Assembly: GCA_032718865.1 (NCBI GenBank)
Contig: JALUTQ010000038.1
Coordinates: 744,001-808,000, forward strand
Source of the DNA: Tilletia caries
Lineage: Eukaryota > Basidiomycota > Exobasidiomycetes > Tilletiales > Tilletiaceae
Length of the DNA stretch: 64,000 bases
Reading direction: 5' to 3'
The stretch's first letter is position 1. Each line of letters opens with the position of its first letter. The position numbers and the translations under genes were made by a program. Shown piece by piece: positions 33,201 through 45,392 of the stretch. The notes under the pieces were generated by a model. That model was not told where the DNA came from. It did not search any database and was given only the letters and a program-made list of their open reading frames with translations.

Positions 33201-34613
33201 ATTTTTTCGGTTCCGTTCTCCAGCACCGCCACTCCACCTTCGTACGTGAGTCCAAGGTATCGACCCCGAATGGTCTTTGCTGCAGTGAGATCTGACTTGG
33301 TTCTTGTTTCCGCAGGGGTGTGGACCCAGGCCGCGCATCCAAAGGGCTGGACCATACGCAGGTTGACCTTTCGCTTGAACAGCCGTTTCCAAGCCGAGAT
33401 GCCGTCCCTCACCGTGAGTATGAGCTGAATGACAGTGGTGTACTGGAGCGCCCAGTCCCAGTACGCCATCGAGATGCCGCTGTCGACCATCATTGCTGAC
33501 ACCATCTCCTTGATCTTTCTGTTCTTCCGCTCAGCAATGCCGTTATGCTGTGGCGTATACGGAGGGGTGATCTGATTCACGATCCCCTTTCCGCCCAGCC
33601 AAGCCTTGAACGCATTGCTCGTGTACTCTCCGCCGCTGTCCGACCGCAGCACATGGACCTTCGCTGCGAGGCAGTTCTCGAGCAGATTAATCCATCCGAT
33701 GAGTGTCTGTGCGACGACATGCTTCGCCGGGATCGCCTTCGCCAGAGTGAGTCCGAGGTAGTCGTCCGTGAGCGCGACATAGTACTTGTTTCCTGACACC
33801 GAACCTTGGACCGCTCCTGCCACATCAGTGACAACCAGGTAAAGGGGACTAGTTCCTCGCAGCGTCTCTTGTCCGAAAGTGTGTTTGGTGGTTTTGACCT
33901 TCTGACAAGAGACGCAGAAGTCGCTGACGTTGTCCTTCAGTACTATGCCCTTGATAGTGCCATCGCGGATCATGTTCTTGAGCCGGGTCTTCGACATGTG
34001 GCCGAACCGTTCGTGTGCCTCGGTGAGTGTCACGACCTCGTCCTTCGCGGGGGTAAACGCCACCAGGTGCTGATCTTGATGCATGTCCGTGCCTGCTCCA
34101 GGGAGCTCCAGGAGGAACAGGCCTTGCTTCTCCGCCAACGACAAGGTGAGCGTGCCGTTGCGAATGAAACTTGCGTTGTGCTTCAGGCTGACAGTCCAAC
34201 CCTTTCGGATCAGAACTGGAGCCGACAGCAAGTTCACGCGCGCCTCCTTGACATGATGGACGTCGGTAAAGATAACCTTCTTTCCGTCCTCCGTCATCGT
34301 CCCCGCGCATCCCACGACCGTTGACTCCATCGATCCTTTGCGCGTGGCAAGGCCAAACTGCATAGGTGAGTGCAGATGGCGCATGTCCGTGAGCTGCGAC
34401 GCATCACTGACAATGTGATGCGTGGCTCCAGAGTCGATAATCCAGGTCGTGCTTCGTGGTCCGGTCACCGTCGCCACCGTGGCATCCTCGGCCGGGTCGA
34501 CCGTCACCGCGTTGGCCACGCCGATGAATGGTTCCGTGGGCGCAACCATGTGAGTGTCGCCGTCCTCCTGACTGTCCTCATCCTTGGGACAGTCCCGTTT
34601 CATGTGTCCTAGC
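30300..34613 (-). pseudogene. copia Pol polyprotein, frameshifted and interrupted
   Basis: Zinc knuckle CYRCNELGHMKRDC at 34640-34595. Protease TTWIIDSGATHH. Integrase zinc/HHCC start HERFGHMS ... CVSCQ, with catalytic VVTDVAG, RSDSGGEY and NGIAERKNR. Reverse transcriptase from GSRWVYKRKM with YVDDML. Near 31950 the frame shifts, then RNase H continues with EGWSDADYAGD and VATSTVHAEYVAMAEI. That is cut by the hAT-like element 30644-31375 and resumes beyond it as KHIEVRWHYIRE ... ADILTKSLPAP. The open part 34603-31682 alone is 973 codons. Confidence 0.93.
30644..31375. mobile_element. Non-autonomous hAT-like element (732 bp), ends TAAGGAAAGGCG, TSD TCTCGGCC
   Basis: Perfect 12-bp inverted ends, and the 8-bp duplication TCTCGGCC at 30636-30643 and 31376-31383. 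Same family as 12093-13613 but about half the length. It interrupts the copia RNase H domain, so it is younger than the copia insertion, which in turn is younger than the hAT copy it split. Confidence 0.93.
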
Positions 34614-35371
34614 TCATTGCACCGATAGCACCGGACGCGAGAGAGGTCGCGTCCATTGCCCTTGCCGTGCCCCGAGCCCTTCCGTTCCGGGTTGTTGGAC
34701 TTCCGTGAGTGGTCCTCTTGGTTTCTGTTCCCGGCGTTGGGTGCCCTCCAGATTGTACTGACGCCGCAGCTCCGCGAACGTCTTCAGGCTCTCCGGGTAC
34801 ATGCGCCACTGGAATTTCAGCATGTCGAACGACTCTGGCAGCGTGTCGAGGAACATGAGGCACTTGTCCTCATCGGCGTACCGAAGGCCGGCACCCGAAG
34901 CCTTGTACAGCATTCGAAGGAAGCCATCAAGGTGAGCCTTGAGATCCGTTCCTTCGAGCAGGAAATGGTTGAGGAGCTCGCGCTTGATCTCCGCGCGATG
35001 CTCCGGCGCCGTCAAGTCGTGCAGGGAGCAAAGCTGATCCCAGATCTCCTTTGCCGACCGGCAGTCCTCGATGTCCACCTTGAGTGCATCACTGATGGTC
35101 CGACGCATGATCGCCATAGCCTTGCGATCCCGTTCGAGCCAAAACTTGAGGTTCTTCTTCTCCTCGGCCGAGACGATTGTCAAGGCCGCCGTTGTTGACT
35201 CTTCTATCTTGATTGCCACCGGCTGTGGCTCGTTACCTTCGACGATGTCCAATGCTCCGAGCATCAGGAGTCCGTCAAAGCGGTCTTCCACTGAAAGAAG
35301 TCGTCCAGGCCCGTCAAGGTGGGGACCTTGAAGAGGGCCGTCGATTCGCCGTTGGAGTTGTTGCTTGACAT
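34614..35371 (-). pseudogene. copia Gag, frameshifted
   Basis: ATG at 35371 gives MSSNNSNGESTALFKVPTLT then, after a one-base shift near 35290, the frame DRFDGLLMLGALDIVEG continues. It includes the UBN2/copia Gag region (FWLERDRKAMAIMRRTISD, AKEIWDQL, YKASGAGLRYADEDK). A second shift near 34700 separates it from the zinc knuckle now read in the Pol frame. Confidence 0.85.
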
Positions 35372-35404
35372 GGTATCTTAATGCTTGTTGGAGGTAATCG
35401 AAGT

Positions 35405-35427
35405 GCTTGAGGTTCAGACTCTTAATC
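35405..35427 (-). promoter_or_regulatory. Putative primer-binding site matching a 5' half of tRNA-Lys(CUU)
   Basis: The bases just inside the 5' LTR do not begin TGG. On the plus strand they read TTCAGACTCTTAATC up to the LTR edge. That equals the anticodon stem-loop of a tRNA-Lys(CUU): CAGA-CTCTTAA-TC. Priming from the cleaved 5' half of a tRNA is known for Drosophila copia with initiator tRNA. Here the tRNA identity is inferred. Confidence 0.5.
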
Positions 35428-35719
35428 TGTTGTGATCGATCGATCAGACTGAGTAAAGAAGAGGAAATTCTTGCTTGTTCATTTCATCTTCAGCCACAAC
35501 CATATCCAGAGAGCCTCCTTTTATACCTTCGCAGCCATCCTCCAGAGAACCTTCCAGTCGCATCCTGCTCAGTCCAGCGCAGTCCTCCGCAGCATCGGCG
35601 AGTGATCCTCGTGTTTCCTTGAGGTGGTGCTGGGAGGATGTCGTGTATTGCTGGAAGCTGCTGGATGGTCCTAGAACGAGCTGGTCCGTTCGATGGTCTG
35701 CAGACGCTAACGCTCAACA
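35428..35719 (-). repeat. 5' LTR of the copia element
   Basis: 292 bp, TGTTG...CAACA. It differs from 29486-29776 at only a handful of positions, so the insertion is fairly recent. Confidence 0.93.
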
Positions 35720-36325
35720 TCTTGGAGCCGGACGCGAGCGGACAGGCTGAGGGTCGCTCAGGCACGATCAAACCCTGAGAGGCCATCTCCAGCGACAAAG
35801 AAGGATGTGGGCTGCCTGGATGGAGTGGTGGGAGAACACCACTGATGGTGCTGGCGGGGGAGAGGGTGGAGTGTGCACGGATGACGGAGCACCGGCAGAA
35901 AACAGTCACAATTCCCACGGTTATAGTTGCTTATAGTGTGACTGGGTCATGTGACTTGACGTGAGAAGTCTGGCTATAGTCGAAAGACAGTGCTGTACGA
36001 CTATAGCTGCAGCCACATAGTCTAACTATAGCCGTTGGTTCTGGTCCGAACATCATACATATGACTATTGTTGCTGCTGACAACTATAGCTGGTATAGTG
36101 TGACTATAGCTGCTGAACGAATCGGATGTAAAATATTCTCACTATAGTGCACTATAGTCACACTATAGCCTAAGTGGTCGGCGCCGCAAAAGCCCACGAC
36201 TATAGTCGACTATGGCACTATAGTCAGACTTGCGACTGTGACTATTTCGGATTTTCAAAAAACGCCTACGACTACGACTATGACTAGGCCAAAAAACGCG
36301 CGACTATAGTCGGAGCCGAGCCCTG

Positions 36326-39300
36326 GGGTGAACAAGGGGTGCTCGAGAAAAGTAGCAAGGTGTGGGCGACGGTTCGGCTGTAGTTTCAGCATGACAAGTA
36401 TGAGGTCGGCGGCCTCTGGGACAAGATGTTGAAGACGAGTTGATGCATTCGGTTGCACGGCTTTGTACGAGGAGGGCATCAGCGTGTCTGGATCCGAGGG
36501 AGGGTAGTTGGATCGTGGTAAGACTGGACCATCAGGATGGCATGTGGAGCGGAGGATGTCGCGCATGCACTGCTCTGGGCTGTCGTATGAGAAAAGAGTG
36601 TCACCCAGAAACATGTCTGCAATCACGCAACCCGTGGAACATACATCGTTCTGGAAGGTGGGGCGCCTGAAACCCATCAGGCATTCGGGTGCCGTGTAAC
36701 CAACAGTGCCAGCCGTCCGCATGTCTTGACCCGTGCCCGCCTCGACCGCCAGTCCGAAGTCGCTGATCTTGACGGCACCGCTGTCCGACAACAGAATGTT
36801 GTCTGGCTTGATGTCCAAGTGTACGACGTCGTTCTCGTGGATGTGAGTCACTACGACCAAGATTTGATGAGTGAGATTCTTGGCGGTGCTGAGACGCAGT
36901 TCTCGTCCTTGCGCGGTGTCGAGCAGATCCTGAAGGGACCCCCAATATTTTGGCATGACGAGATCGATCACGCGAGCGGCGAGCCGAGTAGCATACGTTC
37001 AATAGCTCGACAATTCCGGGATGAGGTTGTAGGATGGAGAAAGCGCGGATTTTGGAGACGAGGCGCGAGGATGGTCGGTCCGTGTACTCTTGGCGCTTCG
37101 CCGCTCGCTTCGGCCCCCCGAGGAGATCGACAGGACGATGAACGCTGGCGAACGCATTTCGACCAAGCAGCGGGGCAGCCTTGACACGTCGGAACCGTCC
37201 GTGAGGCCGCCAGATCACGGAAGGGACCCACGCCTTTCGTTTGCGGCCTGTGTTCGTGAAGTTCAAAGACAGTGACAGTCAGCGAACTGTGGGCAAGAAC
37301 CCGGAGTCTGTGGGTATGTGAGGAGAGGAGGAGCCTTACTAACCAGTATCCGCATCATCTCTATGGCCCGTGTCGCCCTCGCCAGCTGGTGTTGTGTTTG
37401 TGTTCTGCAACGAAGGAAGGGAAGGTGGATTGTGGAAATCCAGTTAGCGGGACGTGATACACGTGAGAGCCTGCGAGAAAGACAGAGAGGAGCTTCACTG
37501 ACCAGGATCCAGTTCATCTCTATAAGCCGCACCATCCTCTCCAGCTGGTGTGTACCGTGCGCGTTTGGCAACTGAAGAAAGCGAAAGTGGATCGTGGAAG
37601 CCAGTGAGCGAGCCGTAGGCGGGAGACATGCGTTCAGGAGATGTGGGAAGGAGTTTAACTTACCATCACCCGCTTGGCTCGATGGCTTGGCAGAGCGTCC
37701 GCATGGCATCTCCTCTTATGGCGACGGCGGAGGCAAAGAAGGACTTGCCTTCGACCAAGTTGTTGGCCCAACTGAACCACTCTCCGCGTTGGGTTCGATC
37801 AAATTTGACGTGCAAATCCGGCCAATTGAGTCTCCACATTGAGAGCGTCTGCGTCTTGCGTTCTGCAGAGCCAGGAACACCTTCGGCCACGAAGAGCCTT
37901 GCTCGGTTCTGTTGTGTCCCCAAAAAAGGATCGCTCATCAGCGTACTGGAATGCATTAGGTACCAAAGACGTTGGAAGCGGAGGACTCACAGCAGCTTTG
38001 AACGATCCCAGGACTCGCTCCTCTTCCGGTAGCTCCCTGATCTGAGAAACGGCGTTGATTGAGGACCAGACCGTCCTGAGCTCTTCCTTGGCCGAACGCA
38101 GAGCGCTCTCGAGGTTCCTATACTGTGGCCACATGAATCAAGTTAGCATGGTGCTCTCGAGGGCGTCGGCGCGAGACGGAGCGGTCTTGCTGGCTGAGTG
38201 TGCAAGATGGGCGAGCACCACTCCTGTCATTACTGACAGTAGCAATACACGGCGAAGAGAGTCCGGCTGGCTTCCGTACTTGTCCCTTCCTGGGTCCAGA
38301 ACTGGGACGAGAATGAATGATGCCTGAGGATCACGTTTGTAAGCAAAGAAGCAGAAGAGGCTGTGCTGGAGACAACTCACCTTGGAACGCCTTGTTCGTG
38401 AGCAAGGCCTGCTGCCAGCACGGACGAGGTCAACTTCGTGCAGGAAACGACTACAAGAGGCTTGATGATCCTTAAGTACCGCCCTAGAAAGTCGAGCAAG
38501 GCCGCGCAAAGAGTGTGCTTTGGCCACGGGATGAGATCGTACTTCGTAAAAAGGAAACATGGACGTCATATTGGTCCCGGTGCTAGACTCAAACGTAGCG
38601 AGGCCTTGTTCCCACTGCTGAAGCAGCTTCAGAACCAGAAAGAGGAGATGGCCGGCGCGAGAACCTTCTTCTTGAATGAAGAACCGGGGCTCCAAGAAGT
38701 CCTCCACGGTAATATCTTTGCCGATAACGGCCAGCAAGACGTTCCCATTCACGGTCGAAGGCGTGGCTTGTCGAAGCATGACGCTCTTGAGGTCGGACGC
38801 AGGTGAGATTCTTGACGTTCCCGTGAGCACTGGATGTTCCACAATGAAGTCGGAAATATCATTGAAGAGCTCGGCAAGCTTGACTTGCTGTTCCGTGGGA
38901 GCACTTCGAAGCTCAAGTAACGTGCTAGAGAGCACTTGGCAGTCAAGGGACTCGTACAGGGCTTGATCTTCTGCCCTGGGCTCCCATGCCGCAAAAAAGC
39001 CGCCCGCTTGACGATTCAAGAGGCTGTCCAGCCCAAACAGGGCAATCAGCAAGCGCTCCCTTTCGTCCGCCAGCATCTAGACAGCACTCCAATGGAACAG
39101 TTGTTAGTAAGCAGTGCTGGTCTGGAGAGAGAGTCAGGAACTATGAATGTACCTGTGGAACCTCGATGGCGCTGGTCAAGGGCTGCAGTCCAGCCGTCGG
39201 GAAAACGTAGACAGTTGCTGCATCGAGTACCTCTGAATGATCCGCTCCAAGGCACCGCAAAAGTTGGACAGAACACCGCCAACCCGCTTAAAGTCTAAGT

Positions 39301-39898
39301 CGAACCTGGTAAGCGCGGTAGAAGTAGGGCCAAATGTGCCGACATATCGGATGAACACGAAATCCTCTTCCGTCTTGTGCGTGTGTTCAATGAACTGAGT
39401 CCAAGTCTGAGCCTCTTCGAAGACCAAACCGGAGTCATCCCAGCTTTGAAGGACCTGCCGGAGCTGGCGAACCTGCATGGGAAACGAACGCATGTAGAAG
39501 CCGACACTTCCGCCTGCTGCTGGGCCGTCGTCGGGGTTGGCGGCAATCATCGGGATGATCCTGCCGACATCGGCGTCCGTGACCGTCATGGGCTGTGCCA
39601 AAAGCGCTAGACATATAGAGCGAGCGTCTTCGAGAGTTTCTTCCGGCTCCAAAAACCGGTGTCAAGCCTGGATCCCAGCTGGATTGACTGGGACCTTAGC
39701 CTTGCGGAGGCGCACCACGAGCTTCGTCCACACCTCGACTACCATTGTAGCGGGTGTGGTAGCGGGAGGGAGGGCGGGAGGCGGACCCGGGAAGCTGAGC
39801 GCACGCTGAGTGTGCTGGAGAGCGCGGGAGCTCTCATAGCCGGTGTAACCCGGCATAGACGGGGCCCGTTGCGATGAAGAGAGAAGTTTGCTGAGCAT
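36326..39898 (-). pseudogene. Multi-exon gene ending in a CDK-like kinase domain, broken
   Basis: Starts ATG 39898 (MLSKLLSSSQRAPS). An in-frame TGA at 39664-39662 follows GIQA; the same frame continues HRFLEPEETLEDARS. An N-terminal region contains FIRYVGTFGP, distantly like a YIG motif. Then come an intron 39151-39076 (branch CTAAC), a helical part (MLADERERLL...), further exons with GT..AG borders, and two similar 42-nt exons (RLIEMNWIL and RAIEMMRIL). The kinase domain has LLGRNAFASVH, AAKRQ, HPGIVELL, HLDIKPDNILL, DFG and GYTAPECL. A one-base shift lies near 36985. A hAT element inserted at the last codons of the kinase (HPLFTP, 36326). Exon limits beyond those named are uncertain, and this could be two adjacent genes. 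Confidence 0.7.
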
Positions 39899-40188
39899 TC
39901 TGAAAGGCTTGAAGAGTGACGATGGAGTAATGGACTGCTGAAGCGTGAAGCCGTGAAAGTAAAGGTGAGGACTGGGGAAAAGGAAGGAAAAGATTGCTAA
40001 GTGTGAGTTGGGACTTGACAAGAACGTAGCAGAAGGTACAGTCGTGCAAATCAGTGGATACTGGACGAAGCGTTAGAAACGTAGAAGGCATCAACTGCAG
40101 GCCATAAGCAAGAGCAGGATGAGGTATGGAAGATTAGTAGAAGCAGAAGATGCATCATGCATGCGGCCACGCGCAGAGGACCAGCGTA
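39899..40188 (-). promoter_or_regulatory. Upstream region of the kinase-type gene, part of the inverted duplication
   Basis: Reverse complement of 2096-2225 for its distal part and similar to 26703-26938 for its proximal part, so three copies exist in the window. A C/T-rich stretch precedes the start codon on the gene's strand. No clear TATA box. Confidence 0.55.
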
Positions 40189-41252
40189 TTCCCCAGACTT
40201 TAGTATGGGGTTATATCTACCCCTTAGATCTTACGGCCGAGACGAATGTTGCAACATCCCTCGAATAAAATCTTTCAAAACTTCTTGAAATCTTCTCAAA
40301 CTTCGCCAGGGTGTCCGTGTTCTCGGCATCCATCGACGCTCTCGATTTCTCCCAGTTTTATTTGTGAAGGTAGCAATTTGCTGTTCACATGCCGTCCTTC
40401 CGCCGTTCTTTGCCCGTTTCTGTCTCTCTTCCACCTCCACTTTTCCCACGCCTTCGATAGCCATGGTCAAAAGTCAAAACCCTCCGAGGAAGTTCATAGC
40501 CATATGTAGTCAAAACTCAAAACCCTCCGAGAAAGTTGAAAGGTCTTCAACTTTTTGACGAACGCATTACGTTTGCGCAGCTACCGCCTACCAAGTACCA
40601 ACTGCCCAACTTACTCCAGCGTTCACTAACCTTTAACCCTGACCTGCCTACAACTTATAAGTCGTGCCAGTGGTAAGTTGTTTAAGATACACGCTTACAT
40701 CTACCAGGTGATGGTGCCCCAAAATGCTACTGACTACTGAGTACTGACTTCTAAGTTTCTAACTAGGAGTACTGAGGACTGAGGTTTAACTGTCTGAGTG
40801 CTGACATTCCTACGTTCTTTTCTATTTCGATTTCATTCTTGCTCCTGGTAGCCTGGTAGATGGTAGTCCGGACACCGGGGTCCTGAATTCTGATCAGCTT
40901 CATTGCTTCTATATTAATCTCCTACGTTCTACCGGACTTGGCCTTACAATATTGACCCATTGTCATATGCATTCATGCTGCATGCATCATCGCGGGCAGC
41001 ATTGCTTACTTTATGACTTCTCAGAACACTCTTGCAAGAACGAATGCACTCACACACTGAGCGCCATTCTATCAGTAATCAGATGAACGAGATACTGATC
41101 TGCTTTTCAGCTCATCTGCTCATGGGCTCATCCGCTCATCATATACGTCATGTGTGACAACTTACGGCGGGGACTGGAGAGCTCGAAGGGTAGCGAAGCT
41201 ATCCTGAGAGCGAGGCGCGGTAAGCGTCAGTCCATATCGATTTATCAACTGT

Positions 41253-44200
41253 TGTACAGAATAAGATCCAGAGTATAGCAGGCGTGCCAGTAGAAGTCAA
41301 GAGTAGAGTAGTTGAGTGAGTGAATGATTGATGAGGGAGAATGCTAAGTACAGGGAGGAGTGCGAAGGAAAAGATGTGATCGAGAGAGAAGAGCGTGGGA
41401 AAAGTGGAGGTGGATGTGGAGTGGTGCGAGAATAAAGGGAAAGGGAAGATAGTAGATAAGGTAAGGGAGCCACGTGGATAAGCCACGTGGACCCGTTCAG
41501 CACATCCCCACCCACAAAAGACGACTGTCCCTAGTCGTGATCTGGGCTGGAGAAGTGCGGCGGGCATGCAGCGAGAATTGAAGGAGGGGATGAGCGCATA
41601 GAATGAGAGCGACACAGGAATAAGGATCAAGGTGAAGCTGTGTAGAACCCAAGAGCAGGATGATAGACACGGACAAAGGGCATCTGGATTCTGGAAGCCC
41701 AGTCCCGAAGTCAGTCCTGAAGTCGCGATTCGACTGTGTCGCTGTGTTGTGGGTGTTCTGGCAATCGAAGCGCGGTCTGGAGCGCGGTCGATGATACCGG
41801 AGGTGCGACAGAAGCGGAAGCGGACGAGGCGGGCGCGATGACGGATGGGTGGTCGGAAGAAGAAGAGAAGCCCGGTGAATGCGATGATGTTGAGAACAGG
41901 GGGAACTCGGACTCGACGGATGGAGACGTCGATACCGAAGTGTGAGGAGCGTGATTGCGTGCCTGGAAGTGTCTTCGTCATGCCGTGCTGCGGCGGGAGG
42001 GTACGTCCCTACTCCCTGGGGTGAATGCATCCCGGGCCCCGGCGTAGGACCGCGGAAGTACGGTCGCTGTGGTCCGGATGGATGATGCCTGATGGGTGCC
42101 TGGGTGCGACCGAAGATGAGAGCAGGAAGGAGACTGCTTCGACGGGGAGGTCTGTGGATGGGGATGCTGGCCGTGGAGATCGGCGACAACCGTCAGGCAG
42201 GAACGTCGTATGTAAACGCGAGCACCTGAGAAGCGACCAGCCGCGACTGGGAGACCAGGGAGCCACAGAGCCATGACGAAGAACCGTACAAAGCGGAGGG
42301 AGAGCTCGACCTCGACGCTCAATACCGAGGGCTCTGAAGACGGATGAAAGCAGGAAGATGTGGATGTAGGCCAGAAGGAGCCATGAAGGGGTGGGAATCC
42401 AAAAGCATGCTGCTACGAGTCGTGTGGACTGTGGTTGCGCGCCTCGAGCCGGAATCGGAGAGATCGACGCACGCGCAGCAGCTAGATCTGGCGAGGAGGT
42501 TGAGGCAACGGAAGCGCGACGGAACGGATGACCGTGAGAGCTCGACGGAAACCAGAGAGTCTATGCGTCGAGAAGCGGCTGCCAGTTGCTGGCCTGGACG
42601 CCGTGATGGCATGGACCGGCAGTCGTGCGAAAAGGAGGGAAATGGGAAATGTCCGGAGAGGCGAAGTCTGAGGCCTGGGGAGAGGGGGGGAACGATGCTG
42701 GGGCAGGCGATCGGAGCGGTCGAGCAATGGAAGATGTGGCGGTGTCTTGAACCGAAGAACCAAAGAACGAAGCGCTCGCGTCCGAAGCACAGAGGAGAGT
42801 GTCGGTGTCTTGAACCGATGACGAGTGGTCAGTGGACGAGTCGAGAGCGCGTCAAGAGCGCGGAGAGAGTAAAGACCGAAGAGTGGCGAAGCCAACGGCT
42901 ATTCAGGAGTCGTCGAAAAAAGTCCAGAAGAAGATACTGATGCAGGCATTCGGAGCCGTAGGGCGAGCTGATGGTTGCTTTACCGGAAGAAGCAAGAAGT
43001 AGAGGCTGGCATCCGGAGCGCAGAGGAAAGTGCTGGTGAGATGGCGTCCGGAGCGCATCAAAGTAGCGGAGAAGCCGATCCAAACGGCATCGTGCGGGCG
43101 GGGGATCCTCGGCCTCCGTCGGTCGGCGAGCAGAGAAAAATCCCTCTCATCACCATGTACAGAATAAGATCCAGAGTATAGCAGACGTGCCAGTAGAAGT
43201 CAAGAGTAGAGTAGTTGAGTGAGTGAATGATTGATGAGGGAGAATGCTAAGTACAGGGAGGAGTGCGAAGGAAAAGATGTGATCGAGAGAGAAGAGCGTG
43301 GGAAAAGTGGAGGTGGATGTGGAGTGGTGCGAGAATAAAGGGAAAGGGAAGATAGTAGATAAGGTAAGGGAGCCACGTGGATAAGCCACGTGGACCCGTT
43401 CAGCACATCCCCACCCACAAAAGACGACTGTCCCTAGTCGTGATCTGGGCTGGAGAAGTGCGGCGGGCATGCAGCGAGAATTGAAGGAGGGGATGAGCGC
43501 ATAGAATGAGAGCGACACAGGAATAAGGATCAAGGTGAAGCTGTGTAGAACCCAAGAGCAGGATGATAGACACGGACAAAGGGCATCTGGATTCTGGAAG
43601 CCCAGTCCCGAAGTCAGTCCTGAAGTCGCGATTCGACTGTGTCGCTGTGTTGTGGGTGTTCTGGCAATCGAAGCGCGGTCTGGAGCGCGGTCGATGATAC
43701 CGGAGGTGCGACAGAAGCGGAAGCGGACGAGGCGGGCGCGATGACGGATGGGTGGTCGGAAGAAGAAGAGAAGCCCGGTGAATGCGATGATGTTGAGAAC
43801 AGGGGGAACTCGGACTCGACGGATGGAGACGTCGATACCGAAGTGTGAGGAGCGTGATTGCGTGCCTGGAAGTGTCTTCGTCATGCCGTGCTGCGGCGGG
43901 AGGGTACGTCCCTACTCCCTGGGGTGAATGCATCCCGGGCCCCGGCGTAGGACCGCGGAAGTACGGTCGCTGTGGTCCGGATGGATGATGCCTGATGGGT
44001 GCCTGGGTGCGACCGAAGATGAGAGCAGGAAGGAGACTGCTTCGACGGGGAGGTCTGTGGATGGGGATGCTGGCCGTGGAGATCGGCGACAACCGTCAGG
44101 CAGGAACGTCGTATGTAAACGCGAGCACCTGAGAAGCGACCAGCCGCGACTGGGAGACCAGGGAGCCACAGAGCCATGACGAAGAACCGTACAAAGCGGA

Positions 44201-45297
44201 GGGAGAGCTCGACCTCGACGCTCAATACCGAGGGCTCTGAAGACGGATGAAAGCAGGAAGATGTGGATGTAGGCCAGAAGGAGCCATGAAGGGGTGGGAA
44301 TCCAAAAGCATGCTGCTACGAGTCGTGTGGACTGTGGTTGCGCGCCTCGAGCCGGAATCGGAGAGATCGACGCACGCGCAGCAGCTAGATCTGGCGAGGA
44401 GGTTGAGGCAACGGAAGCGCGACGGAACGGATGACCGTGAGAGCTCGACGGAAACCAGAGAGTCTATGCGTCGAGAAGCGGCTGCCAGTTGCTGGCCTGG
44501 ACGCCGTGATGGCATGGACCGGCAGTCGTGCGAAAAGGAGGGAAATGGGAAATGTCCGGAGAGGCGAAGTCTGAGGCCTGGGGAGAGGGGGGGAACGATG
44601 CTGGGGCAGGCGATCGGAGCGGTCGAGCAATGGAAGATGTGGCGGTGTCTTGAACCGAAGAACCAAAGAACGAAGCGCTCGCGTCCGAAGCACAGAGGAG
44701 AGTGTCGGTGTCTTGAACCGATGACGAGTGGTCAGTGGACGAGTCGAGAGCGCGTCAAGAGCGCGGAGAGAGTAAAGACCGAAGAGTGGCGAAGCCAACG
44801 GCTATTCAGGAGTCGTCGAAAAAAGTCCAGAAGAAGATACTGATGCAGGCATTCGGAGCCGTAGGGCGAGCTGATGGTTGCTTTACCGGAAGAAGCAAGA
44901 AGTAGAGGCTGGCATCCGGAGCGCAGAGGAAAGTGCTGGTGAGATGGCGTCCGGAGCGCATCAAAGTAGCGGAGAAGCCGATCCAAACGGCATCGTGCGG
45001 GCGGGGGATCCTCGGCCTCCGTCGGTCGGCGAGCAGAGAAAAATCCCTCTCATCACCATGTACAGAATAAGATCCAGAGTATAGCAGGCGTGCCAGTAGA
45101 AGTCAAGAGTAGAGTAGTTGAGTGAGTGAATGATTGATGAGGGAGAATGCTAAGTACAGGGAGGAGTGCGAAGGAAAAGATGTGATCGAGAGAGAAGAGC
45201 GTGGGAAAAGTGGAGGTGGATGTGGAGTGGTGCGAGAATAAAGGGAAAGGGAAGATAGTAGATAAGATAAGGGAGCCACGTGGACCCGTTCAGCACA
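41253..45297 (-). mobile_element. Second tandem array of the short LTR element: 3 LTRs, 2 internal regions, TSD ACTGT
   Basis: LTRs at 41253-41504, 43156-43407 and 45059-45297 (the last lacks a 13-bp repeat); step 1903 bp. Same family as 14147-22010, inverted. The whole array is flanked by ACTGT (41248-41252, 45298-45302). The related copy at 50360 reads straight through this target (TATCAACTGTGGCC), confirming the insertion point. Units are nearly identical, and no gag or pol was found. Confidence 0.92.
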
Positions 45298-45392
45298 ACT
45301 GTGGCCTGTGGGACACCGATCCGGTACGCAATACACATCTTACATTAAGGGGTTTCGTCAGATCTTGTAGTGCTAAATCGTACTTCCACGAT

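Larger units (their letters stand above)
29486..35719 (-). mobile_element. Ty1/copia-type LTR retrotransposon (6.2 kb), TSD TCTTG
   Basis: LTRs of 291 and 292 bp (29486-29776 and 35428-35719, TGTTG...CAACA), nearly identical to each other. TCTTG lies on both sides (29481-29485, 35720-35724). On the minus strand the order is gag, protease, integrase, reverse transcriptase, RNase H, the copia order. The coding part carries several frameshifts and a hAT-like insertion, so this copy is dead. It landed inside the hAT copy at 28736-36325. Confidence 0.95.
28736..36325 (-). mobile_element. Second copy of the H3/kinase-type hAT element, left half only, split by a copia insertion
   Basis: On the minus strand it begins with CAGGGCTCGGC at 36325 and follows the 9-kb element from its end to about its position 4285, then stops abruptly at 28736. 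About 510 bp of transposase exon 1 to exon 2 is deleted near 35780. A complete copia element (29486-35719, TSD TCTTG) interrupts it at the exon 2 / intron boundary. The part that would hold the H3-like and kinase genes is absent. The terminal repeat sits in the last codons of a kinase gene. Confidence 0.88.

Noticed and set aside
39176..39652. GIY-YIG nuclease domain in the kinase-type gene
   Set aside because: Only a YVG-like stretch (FIRYVGTFGP) is seen; the preceding GIY motif and catalytic Arg/Glu context could not be identified.
41736..41945. Frames on the plus strand of the second LTR array (e.g. MSLCCGCSGNRS...)
   Set aside because: Short, repeated per unit, and antisense to the element's inferred direction; no domain.
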